From assembly GCA_018881555.1 (NCBI GenBank), contig JACAXG010000008.1, forward strand, positions 12,677,316 to 12,741,315: a DNA stretch of 64,000 nucleotides, written 5' to 3'. The notes beneath the pieces were generated by a model that saw only the letters and a list, made by a program, of their open reading frames with translations, did no database searches and had not been told where the DNA came from. This DNA is from Amblyornis subalaris. Its lineage: Eukaryota; Chordata; Aves; Passeriformes; Ptilonorhynchidae. Every line of letters begins with the position of its first letter. Position 1 is the stretch's first letter. Both the position numbers and the translations under genes were made by a program. Below are positions 15,001 through 25,477 of the stretch, in pieces.

Positions 15001-18000
15001 CAGTATGTAATAACATACCTGTGTTTCTATTGCAGATATGAGGTGCATTCCAATCTTTATTGTACAGCTATGCTTTTATGAAGCTGTCCTTTCAGCCTTT
15101 CAATTTTGATTCATCAGTTCAATGGCTGGACATTTCATGGGACTTACCATTTTTCTTTGTGGATTGTTATCACTGCAACTCCCTTAGGTCATCTTGAATA
15201 CCCAGTCTGTGCTCTCTTCCCGTGTCCGGTTTTGTTTTAGGGAGGAATGGAGTAGTGAATTCAGGGGGAGCTGGCAGAGCACACTGAGAACACCTGTACC
15301 AGACAATGTGCTTGAAGTACGACACAAGGATTAACATTTTTCCTTCTGCTTTATTGCAACATGTTCACGTGCCAGTGGTCTGCTCAGTTTTTTCTCCCAC
15401 TTGTTTGATACTTGGTTTATACTTTTCTATTCATTATTTAACTATCATATCCAGAATAAGATAAATGTACAGGCAGGGAAATGTTATCATGTTTCTAATG
15501 GATAATTATTACTGGAAATCAAAAGGAAGGCCCTCTATCCTGTAGCCTGGAAAAACATGATTTTTACTCCTGTTACACATTTTACTTCCCTTTTCCTCTT
15601 TCAAATTTATAGGTGACTGCTAACCAAAGTTAGCAGTTCTGGATGGTTGCTAGTTTGTTTTCTGTTTATTTGCTTTTTATTTCAGAAAATGTTTCTTTGT
15701 TAAAGTGCTTGCAAGCCCATAATCTACAGCTAATTTAGTTACCAAGAAGTATTATGTTCCCTTTTTCTCTTCCTTTCTNTAGTAGCCTAGAACTTGTACA
15801 CAAACTCATGGTTTGAGACCTGAAGAGTGAAATAAGATTCCTTGGGAGGATTTTTTTTTTTTAAATTCAGGATCACTTGTATCTCTACGTAAACTGCTGC
15901 TTGTGTGCAAGATTGAAGATTACACNGAGTAAAGGGAATGTCTTTGGGAATGTCATGGTGTACAATGTTGTGTGCAGGTTGCTAGTGGGGTATTCCTGGT
16001 ACAGAGCCTTCAACACAAAATTTGTTCTACCCATCAATTACATATTGCCACACATAAAATTTAGATACAGAAGTTCATTTAATGTGACAATGCCATCTCT
16101 TCTAAAATTCTTTTCCTGTGTCCTTGAATGGTGTCAGACTCATATGAGAAGTAGGGCCTTTTATGTACCCTGTGTCTAATTTTGTATATTATTTCCGTGT
16201 CATNATTAGTTTGGGTTTCTTTCTATTTACAAAGCTAAAGTTCTACTTCAGGATCTTGCTATTTTTGCAAAAACCTTTTTTTTTTTTGGCTTTCACAAAG
16301 CTGTTTTTCCCTTCCACNTATAAATACAAAAGCCATTTTCCTAGGTGATCACTTTGATCGTTCTGTGCTCCTCTTTGCATTGCTCTAATGACTTCCACTG
16401 TGCATCAAACAGAAACTACAAAGGCTTTNGAAAGGATAGATAAATTATTTATCTCAATCCTACAAATCATTCTGCCATTCAGGTTGTTCACTCCTGTTCC
16501 TGTCTGGTCTTGAATAACAGCCTTCATTCTCAACTTGATTTTATTTATTTTTTTAAGTCTGTGTGCTTTTCTCCTGCAATACATCCCCATGTTTTCAGAA
16601 GAATGCTTCCCAAAAGTTACATGTTGGTCAGAACAAACTTGTCAGCTGTTAATGATCTTGAGCTCTGAAAGCAGTGCCTGGTGTTAAGAGTACATGGCTT
16701 CTCTTCCCNGCACTATACTTTCTGTTTAACATTCATCCTGAGAACAAACTAATTTTATGGCTCTGGGTTGATGTTTAAGTCTCCTCATGTTATTCTACAG
16801 TTGCTTATATTAACACNTCACTGTTTGCTAGGGTAAGAGTTCTATTAAGAGTTCATGTTTTTGCAGGGATTTGAAGATACAGTAATTGATATCCATGTGA
16901 TTTAACACCAATCCCAATTATATAATAAAATCAGAATGTTTGCTGAAACATCTTGCATTTGTGTTCAGTCAATTNCTATGATTTCAAGATTATTAGATAC
17001 AAGAAGTATGTTCTGATGCAATTTTGAGTTGTTTCTTAGCTTTTAAAGTAATAAACAAATTTTTCTCTGTGATGGTTGGAATTACTTTCAGAGACAGTTT
17101 TTCCAACTATTGACTCTTTCTGCTATCTTGGGGAACTAAGTTACCTGTGGTCATTAGTCACCTGTCCAAAATTCATAGTTGAACATATATATATATAGAA
17201 ATGGTGGGTTGTTGTTTCCGAGCTGATGCTGAAGATCACATAAAAGCAGGATGACTTTGATCAGTGCCAGANAGCACTTTGTGAATAACAACTTGACCGA
17301 AGAGGAGAGAGCCTTCAGAAATTACAGCTGGCTTTCTTAAATCGGGAAAGTGTTTAAGAAAACTGTTTCTTATTTGTATTTTTGTGTCAATTAAAACTTG
17401 TTGTAGTAACTTCTGTACCACGGGGTGGGATTACGTCATTATATTTACAGCTGGGAAGACAGTTATTTTGTAACTTTAAATAAAACCTTTTTGCAAATGG
17501 TTTCTTGATTCCCTAATCCTTGATAAAGGGAAATGAACAAAGAAGTTCTGTCCTAGTGTAGTTGTTGTTGTCTGTTTGAAGATGTTATGTCCCATTTCAT
17601 CTGTCTTTTCAAGATTAGTCACATTGTTGCTTAATGCCACATCATCTTTAAGGACATAAATGTACAGTGCTCTTGTACTGGGAGTAGATTAGTTCTATCA
17701 TTTGTTCATGCATTACCAGCTTTTGCAAGGACACTTCTTTCTGAAGTTATACTATGGTTTTCTTCCCCGCTCTTAGGGGGAGGATGTGGGTAACAGAAAG
17801 ATGATTTAGTTTCTTGTGTTCGTTTTTGTCTGATGTTTTTGTACAGTAGGTCATAGCATTTGGGAGTTGAACAACATTTCTAAAGATATTAATGGACCAC
17901 TACAGTGGAATCTTGTAATTTGGATAATCATTGTAATAATCTGCATTGTAAGGCATTGTGTGATCCAAAGAACTCTATTCAGGACCAAATGTGGAGGTTT

Positions 18001-18387
18001 TCTGCACTGGGTTGTCAGTCAGTATTGCAGTGTGGAAAAAGACCTCTCACGTTCAAGGTTGCTTTACTGTAGTGGAGATGTTAGACTCTTGTTTCTCTCT
18101 TAGTAGTTTCACTATTTGGCTTGACTTTCATCACTCTTTCCCATGGATGTCTTGTAATCTGTGTCAAACAATTTTTATTTGCTTAATTTTGGGTCTAGGA
18201 ACACTGCTGGCACCTCCTTGCCTATGGTGTAGAAAAGGGTACATCAATTGTCATTTTCGTGCTTCTGATTTCATTTTCTATAATTGCTAAACTCTCAGAA
18301 GGTACATTATCTCTAAACTACTACTGTTGCACAGTGATCTTAATTTGCAAATTTTAATTCTTTTAATTTTTACAATTAATGTATTGT
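1..18387. other. Non-coding upstream region, no supported exon
   Basis: This AT-rich stretch holds only short stop-bounded reading frames, none of which resembles a protein family I recognise. I see no tRNA, rRNA or clear interspersed repeat, only homopolymer runs and a 13-base AT tract at 17185-17197. Human ARHGEF3 is known to have longer isoforms with far-upstream first exons, so by inference this may be the intron of such a transcript rather than true intergenic DNA. I cannot identify any alternative first exon from the sequence alone. Confidence 0.6.
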
Positions 18388-18458
18388 GGTGGGCAGTTCT
18401 GCGTTAACAGTTGGATGTGATGGTCTTAAAGGTCTTTTCCAACCTTAACAATTTTATT
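18388..18458 (+). mobile_element. CR1 LINE 3'-end fragment
   Basis: The segment reads as a GGGCAGTTCTG start, then GTTAACAGTTGGA, then GATGGTCTTAAAGGTCTTTT, then CCAACC and an AT-rich end. This matches the 3' terminal region common to avian CR1-type elements, in sense orientation and ending near the expected ATTCTATG-like tail, here degraded to ATTTTAT. Only about 70 bases remain, so it is a strongly 5'-truncated and inactive copy. The subfamily cannot be assigned, and a related avian repeat sharing this end is possible. Confidence 0.7.
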
Positions 18459-21308
18459 GCTCAGGAGAACATGAAATCAGTCTCAAGGTTTGTGTTCTAA
18501 GAATTTATTCAAGAAGCACAAGTGTTCTGTTAATTTCAAGATACTCAAATTGCCAAAAATGACTGACTAATGAGTAACAGTGCACAGTTGTTATGGAAAT
18601 TAATAGGTGTGTTTGTTTTTAAAAATAAATAAATAACGCTTCTGATCCAAATCTCTCATCCAAAAAAAAAAAAATGACAACAGTATTCTTTGGGTATGAC
18701 TTCATGAAACAAGCTGAGCTAACAGTTTAGAACTACTAGGAGGAGAAAAACTAGCCTTTTCCCTGTCCTGTTCTTATTTGCACCTGTGAGCTTTTTCACC
18801 ATGTATCTTCAGTTAGTTCTGGTGCTTTTCTCATGCCACAGTAACTTGTTCAGCTCATGAAAACAGCAGACAAGAGACCTGGCAAAAGAAAGTATTTTTG
18901 TGTGTTTGGACTGCTGACTTACCTGTGTGAGNAGGTAAATGCTAGGGTTGGCATAAGGTGGCAGGGAAGGGCTACACAGGGAGAGGGTACAGTGCCAGTG
19001 GAAAAGCATGAAAAGAGGGAGGAGGAGGAATTTGGGTAGAGAGGGAAATATGGTTTATATTTTTACAAGTGGCAAATTGCCAATTCACCTCAGCCATACT
19101 ATAAAAATCCTATTCTTTGTCAGCACTTGAGGCTTTGTTTGACTACAGCACAGTAAACTGTGTCAAACTGAGCACAAAGAAATGTGTAACAAGGTTTGAA
19201 CTTTGTACAATTAGGTAAAGAGGTGAATAGGAAAAGAAAACTCAAAAGACCCAAGTCCTGTCCTTTTTTGCTAATTTTATTTCTGACCTGAAGAAAGACC
19301 TGTGTAGCTGAAAGCTCTTCTTTTGTTGTTTGTTTGTTCTGGTGGTTGTAGGGTTTTTGTTTGCTTATTTGTGTTTGGGATTTTTCGTACACTTTGGTTT
19401 GGTTTTTGGTTTTTCTAATAAACTGTAGAAACCCCAAACTTTGCTTTACGTATTGGCAGTTGGAGGAGATGGTTGGAAGAACAATCTAAGTGGCATTTGG
19501 CCAGTATTGTGAGATCAGTTATAGAGAGGGGAAATTCCTGTTACTTCTGAATAGAACAGAATTTTCTTCTTGCTTATATCTGAGCATACACACATATGTA
19601 AGCATACAGCAAAAATTTACAAAATACTGTTCACTCTGAGGACAAGTATTACAGAGTTACTCCTGTAATATAAATGTTATTGTAATAAAATTTAATCAAA
19701 ACAGAAAATAGACCACTACTGTGGTGTCTTGCTAAACATTTTTATTATGGATAATGATTTCNCATAAAGAAAATGGTAACTTAATTTTCCAGTCAGCACG
19801 AGTGCTCTGGAGAGAAATTCCTTCTCTCACACTGCCTGTAACTTAAACAAAAGTATTTTAATTACATTTAATCTCATTTAAACATCATACAAGTGGTTCC
19901 AGTAATTTCCTCTCCCTAGAATGCCTTTCAGTGAAAAATTCAGGGAAGGATGCTACACTTTGGGTGACCATTTCACCCTCTACAGCACTAGAGCAGCTGT
20001 TTAGAATCCACATGGATAAAGCAGTNCAATCCTTCCCACCTCCTCCTTTCTGCTCTCCCCGGGGAAGTGTACTCACACAAACTCAACCAACTTCTTTGTT
20101 TATAAGCGTGACTCGGGGAAGGTCAGTTTAGCCAACGTCACCACACCCTGTGCATTCCCTCATCAGGGACCACCAACTGGTGAGTACTGCTGGGTGTGGG
20201 AGCGGGGTGGAGAGTGTGAACCCTTCCCAGTGTCTCTAGTCCAGCCATCCTTAGGCTTCAGCTGCAGACCAGTCACCATAACCATTTTTGTATATGAATC
20301 TGAGGCAGCTTTAAAAATGGGCTGTTATTACTGTCATCCCAGGGGAAGCTCGTGAAGGGAGTGCTTCTGCCTTAGTGTGAATGTGATTGTTACAGGGCAT
20401 CCTCTAACTGTACAGTAATGTGGTAATCAAAGTTGGAAGAATAGTTCAGGGCACCTTGGCTGCAAATCCCAAAGCACAGCCCATGATAATAGTGAGGAAA
20501 CAAAGCTTCCTCCTTCTCTTGTTACTGCACAACTGGCACCAATAAGGATCATGTGAAAGGTCTTCAAATGGAGAATCTAGACAAAATAGAAATTTGGGGT
20601 TCAGTTTTGTGATGTCACATGTTCCACAGAGATGTGTTTCATTGTTCTGCACTGATCTTTCCATGATTAGGACTCTACCTGGAAAACATTACAGGTGTGG
20701 TTTTTGAGAACACATTTTTAATCGTAATCACTTATTCTGTAAAATTTTATTGGAATTTCTTGGCACCAATGTGTTTTATCAAGTGATCTTTTCCTAATAT
20801 TTATTACCTAGTAAATTATAACTCATTACCATGTGTACCATCTGTATTTGCAATGAGGAAGTTGCAGTTTCTTGAACAGCTGGGTAGTTACTCTTTATTT
20901 AGCAGTTTATGTGATTTCTGACTTCCCACTCAACACTGTCAGTGGTTCTGTTCTCCAGCTTCTGAGCAGATTCAAATGCATAATGTTTGATTGAAAAGAC
21001 TGCTTCAAAAGTTCTCTTCTGGTTGTTTGAAAGTGGTTTTGGTGTTGGTGGTTGTTTGTTTTTCTGAAAGGAAATCTTCCTAATGATTATCCTGAAGACA
21101 TATTGGAGTATGTTGAAGAGAGGCTTCAGAGATACTCAGTAGGTGCAGTGTATGTGCAGCATTAGCCTGGCTGACTTTCACTCATCATTTCAGAATAGTA
21201 GCTTTGCTTTAGTGTTCTTAGCAAAATTGTACTTCTCCTAAGCAGTGGCTTCTGGTTTATTGGGTATTTTACTCCTTCTTNTTCATTTTTTTTGTAAAAC
21301 CACATACA
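18459..21308. other. Non-coding region between two CR1 fragments
   Basis: No coding exon, RNA gene or clear repeat is visible here. There are homopolymer runs (A12 near 18662) and T/G-rich stretches of the kind common in bird introns. The reading frames are short and contain ambiguous bases. Confidence 0.55.
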
Positions 21309-21545
21309 TGGAATCACNGAATGGTTTGATTTGGAAAGGACCTTAAAGCTCNTCTTGTCCCAATGCCCTGCCATGGGGAGGGACACCAGACCAGGTTGCT
21401 CAGAGCCCCATCCAACCTGGCATTGGACACTTACAGGGATGGGGCAGCCACAGCTTCTCTGGGCAACCTGTGCCAGAGCCTCACCACCCTCACAGGGAAA
21501 AAATGTTTTCCAATATCTAATCTAAATCTACCTTCTTTGAGTTTA
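21309..21545 (-). mobile_element. CR1 LINE, 5'-truncated 3' end, antisense
   Basis: On the + strand the segment opens with GAATCACNGAATGGTTTG, then the block GGACCTTAAAGCTC. It continues with CTGCCATGGGGAGGGACACC, AGACCAGGTTGCTCAGAGCC, CATCCAACCTGG and TCTCTGGGCAACCTGTGCCA, and ends with the AATATCTAATCTAAATCTAC block. This is the reverse complement of the 3' end of avian CR1, whose sense strand ends in ATTCTATG units. About 237 bases remain, so it is a dead, heavily 5'-truncated insertion. It carries several differences from the usual sequence and is the clearest evidence that the genome is a bird's. Confidence 0.92.
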
Positions 21546-24500
21546 AATGAAAAGATGGCTGCATATATAGCAGAGAATGCTCCATAAAGTGCAACGACTG
21601 AGGGGTTTTTTTCCTTAAAATGTATATGCAATATTTCTACTTAATTTAAGGATTTTGTAAAGTTTGAACCTGAACATCTAAAAGGGCTTTGCTGTGCTGA
21701 CAGAGGCTTTTGCAAGTTACTTTTGTGTTAGGTTTTGAATCTGTGAGGAAATGAACTAAAGGCGTTGGTGTGAACACCAGGACCACAGAACAGCTCTGTC
21801 AGTGAACTTCAGTCCCAAACTAGGTCAGTAGTGGTAGGCACCTTTGAGCTGGGCTTTCCAGAGTTGCCAAATATCTTACTTACTTCTCTCTGACAGCTAA
21901 ATAACTGTCTGACTAGATTCTGTGTTGGCCTAAATAAATAAAAAAACCTTCCTACACCTTTCCACCAAACTAAACCCACAAAAAACCTGTTCNAGAAATG
22001 GCAAAACTGATGCACTGGCCTGCTTAGCAATCTAGTCACTGCCATNATTTTATCTGAAATACTAGTTTATTTTTTGAAAGTACCTTACGATAAAGATCTA
22101 ATTTTTATAGTGTTAGTGCAGACTCATAGTCTAATTTTTGGAAAGAGTGGACTCACTGTCTCCACACTTACAGAATTCCATAGCGGAATCACTGAAACCT
22201 TTGTTTCTGCAACTGTATAACTGGAGTTCTCTAGGGAGTCTTTCAGCCCCAAGTTTATGAAGTGACATTTGGCTCGGCCCGGGCCCGTGTGCACACGCNC
22301 AAAGCAGTGAGTGTGGACGGGCACTCACTGCGCCGTCCAAGTTCACGCACAAAGGAAATGGAAATCAGCACTAAGTTTGTAGGATCTTTCAGACGGGACT
22401 CCAAGTGTTGTATTTGACACNTGAAGGGACTCAATAATACTGTGACTAAACTGTAACCATAATTCCTTGTTTATAGATGCACATAGCGTTCTACAAACAT
22501 TAAGTTCTCTGAAAGAGAGAATTGTTTGCAATTGTACCATTTGGTATTTCATCAGGTAATATTATACATATACAGTTCAGTGCCAATCATCAATGAACTT
22601 TGGGTCCAAATTTAAGTTCTAAAACTGTATTTACACTCTTCTGGTGGAGTAAACAAACATCCATGGAGTCTAATGAATCCTACTTTAGATGCCATTGAAG
22701 TCTATCTTGTAGGTGCAAGATGCTCTGAGAATTACTGATGTGAAGGTCCTGCCTATAAAGAATGATATTGCTCTTAGAACTAATTTTTCTCGTGTTTCTC
22801 AAGAATGCTTAGCCAAGTTGAAATGCACTGGACTGATTAATGGAGAAATGGCAGAATCCCTTTCTTGGCATATTTTTTTGTGTGTATAAACCCAAGTTCA
22901 TTATTTCAATCTCCAAACCAGTATGCTCTTGTCCTTTGTGAAGTGCTGCTAATGCCGTGAGCATGTTACAGGATTAGATTTCTTTGAGAACATGCCCTAA
23001 AGGTATTTTTGTCTAAGNGATTTAAGTCAAGCTGATTTTTGAAATGGTGTTAGCATACACCTTCATAAACAAACATACACAGGTGGTATTTGAAATCAAG
23101 GCTTCTTGGGTTTAAATGGTTACACAGCAGCTGCAGTGTTCTCATGGAGGTTCTTGACCATTTTTTACAATCTGTGTGTAGTGGTGTTTTGATGTGCTTG
23201 AAGTGTGAGGAGAAACTGCCCAACATCGTCAGGTTGTGCTCAGAGCTGTGTCCTCTGAACGTCACACTGAAGAAGACTTGCAGGAGTGAATCTATGTTCA
23301 TGTGACTNAAGTAACGGTTCATAGCTTCAGAAATCCTCAGCTAAGACTTGTATGTAGTCTTCAAATAAAATGCTACATTTTTTCATATTTCTTTTTAAAT
23401 ATGGAAAGAAAGGGGGTGGCTGCAAGAATTGACCTGACCTAACACCAAATCTCCAGTGGTGGTCCAGCAGTAGGTGCTCAGAGAAGAGTCCGAAACAGAA
23501 ATAGCCTGTCATNATGTTTCCCAAAATACTATCCCACTAGTCAAGAACTTGTGTCTGAGAACCTTTCTTAGGAGAGCAGCATCTTGTGACAGATACTTCC
23601 ACTGTGTGGAACACAGTTGTACATTATGTGAAGAATTATTTCCTTTTTCTTTGCTCTGCCACCATCTGGTTTAATCTGATGCACCATTTTTTTCCCTGTA
23701 GTTGAATACAGTGAAAAATCATTCCATACTTGCTTCTTCTGTCACTCATGGTTTGTAGGTCTTTATCATACCTGCTCAAATCTCTCTCTTTTCTGTATGT
23801 CCTGGTTGCTTAACCATTATCTGCATGAAACTGTTCGGTGCCTCTTGTCAACACTTTCACTTTCGGTGAACGTTTCCTGTCCTACTGTGATGCAGATGAG
23901 GAGACAGAACACTCCAAATGCTCAAATGTCACATTTTCTTCTAGAATCATTGCACATCTAGAAGTATTGATAACTTTGTTCTAGGGATTTTGCAGGAATT
24001 GCAGGGTTGGGAAACTAATGGGGTTTTTGTTTTATGGGCAGATGACCATAAAATAGAGAGGTGTGTGTAACAAGCACAGGATAGCATCTCTGGCTGTACT
24101 GCAGGTGCTCCTGAAAAAGCCTAGGAGGATAAGTGTGAGAGGTATTATGGTTGGGAAAGTGTCCAAATGAGGACTAGATTTGCCATTTAACTAATCTTAT
24201 TCGAAAGTCTTCATTATCTGATTAACAGCCTTTGGAAAAATAGATGCTTTTAAAGGCATGTCCATCACATGATCTGCCTTTAAAATTAGTTTTTTCAAGC
24301 TCTATGAAGTTATTCTTGGTTGTGCTGCTTCCCTTTGGCTGAAAATATCCTTCCTTTCTCCCTCATCCAGCTTCCTACCCAATTTCCCTTTCCTTGTCTC
24401 CCGTGTTATAGTCTCTGTCAGACTGATCCTGTGTTGCAGACAGGGCCCCTAATGCTTCCTCTCTCTTTTCAGGAAATTTTCACTGTCTTTGTTCTAAGGT

Positions 24501-24745
24501 AGCATCAAACGGAATTTGCCGGGCTGCACAGACACTGAAATGCCCTATGAGACACCTTAGGCAGAGGTGTTTTTCCACTTTCTCAGCTCGTTATAATGAG
24601 AGGTGCGGGCCGGGGAGCAATTTGGCTGAACAATAGCAACAGAAGCGGAACTTAAAACCACGAGAAACAAACTCCAGCTTTCCAGGCAGGAAAAAGCAAC
24701 ACTCTGGGTGGGGTGAGGGGAAGAAAAAGAGCGTGGTGGGAAGGG
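21546..24745. other. Non-coding sequence upstream of the ARHGEF3 promoter
   Basis: No exon with recognisable coding content is present. The last few hundred bases (about 24.5-24.75 kb) become purine-rich and more GC-rich as the CpG island approaches, which suits a proximal promoter. Nothing else can be supported. Confidence 0.5.
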
Positions 24746-24746
24746 A

Positions 24747-24752
24747 ATAAAA
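24747..24752 (+). promoter_or_regulatory. TATA-like element upstream of the ARHGEF3 CpG island
   Basis: ATAAAA lies in the context GGGAATAAAAGCAATG, about 85 bases before the CpG-dense region begins. It could direct a start site near 24.78 kb. CpG-island promoters often start elsewhere, so this is only a candidate. Confidence 0.2.
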
Positions 24753-25154
24753 GCAATGCTGTATGTTGTGGCACTATGACACGATGCACCTTCCTGCTCT
24801 GATCAGTGGGAGCACAGCGCACTGAATGTAAGTGCCGCTGCCGTCCGCAGGACTGGAGTCCAGTCTGGATTTGGGACCGTGCCAGTGGGGACCGCTGTTA
24901 GTCCTGCCCTCCCGTCGGACACTCGGCTGCCTGAGAAGCCTCGCAGGATCGCAGTCATCCTGCGAGAAGCACACGGGATCGCCGGGTTAATCTGTCCCTG
25001 TGTCAGTGCGCTGTTAATGCCGCGGGGGCGAGAAGGGGGAACGCGCAGCCGAGGCAAAGGCGCCCGTTCCGCCCGCCAGCGGCACCGGGCCAGACCCGCG
25101 GGTGTCCGGGGCTCGGACCGGTGGCTGTGGCCCCGCGGGTGTGCCGAGCTGGGG

Positions 25155-25192
25155 CCCCGCCCCGGCCCGGCCCCCGCCCCGGCCCGCCCCCG
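25155..25192. promoter_or_regulatory. GC-box cluster (Sp1/KLF type)
   Basis: Repeated CCCCGCCCC-like boxes lie end to end within 38 bases. On the complementary strand these runs also form a dense G-quadruplex-type pattern. They are probably Sp/KLF binding sites in the ARHGEF3 promoter or early leader. Confidence 0.5.
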
Positions 25193-25239
25193 GCGCTGGA
25201 GCCGCGCTGCGGCATTGGGACGCGGGGCCGCTGCGGGTG

Positions 25240-25467
25240 ATGCGCTCCGTGCCGCGGGCCGGGGCACAGCTCAGCCACAGCGCTGCCGGGGGCCGGGCAG
25301 GGCCGGCGCTGCCGCCGCCTCACGCCCGGGGCTCGCACGGAACCCGCGCTGAGCCCCGAAACCGCCGCGCCTGCAGCCACCATGGTGGCCAAGGACTATC
25401 CCTTCTACCTGTCCGCCAAGAGGGCAAATTGCGCCTTGGAAGTGCAGACGGTGACCAGCCCGGCTAA
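25240..25467 (+). other. Overlapping upstream ORF in the ARHGEF3 leader (75 codons plus stop)
   Basis: An ATG at 25240 (G at -3, C at +4, a moderate context) opens a frame that passes over the ARHGEF3 start at 25382 in a different frame and stops with TAA at 25465-25467, still inside exon 1. If the transcript starts upstream of 25240, this would be an overlapping uORF expected to lower initiation at the main start. Its peptide is Arg/Ala/Gly-rich and resembles nothing I know. The ORF itself is certain; its use is inferred. Confidence 0.45.
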
Positions 25468-25477
25468 AGAGACCGAG
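25382..25477 (+). CDS. ARHGEF3: ARHGEF3 coding exon 1 (residues 1-32)
   Basis: The exon encodes MVAKDYPFYLSAKRANC through SPAKETE, the N terminus of the 526-residue-type human isoform. The ATG follows GCCACC and is followed by G, an optimal initiation context. The donor GTACCG follows codon 32 in phase 0. This first exon is isoform-specific in mammals. Confidence 0.96.

Noticed and set aside
24803..25392. Open frames of 121-157 codons on both strands in the ARHGEF3 CpG island
   Set aside because: Stop codons are rare in such GC-rich DNA. None matches a known family and none is spliced to a recognisable exon; only the overlapping uORF is kept, as a regulatory candidate.
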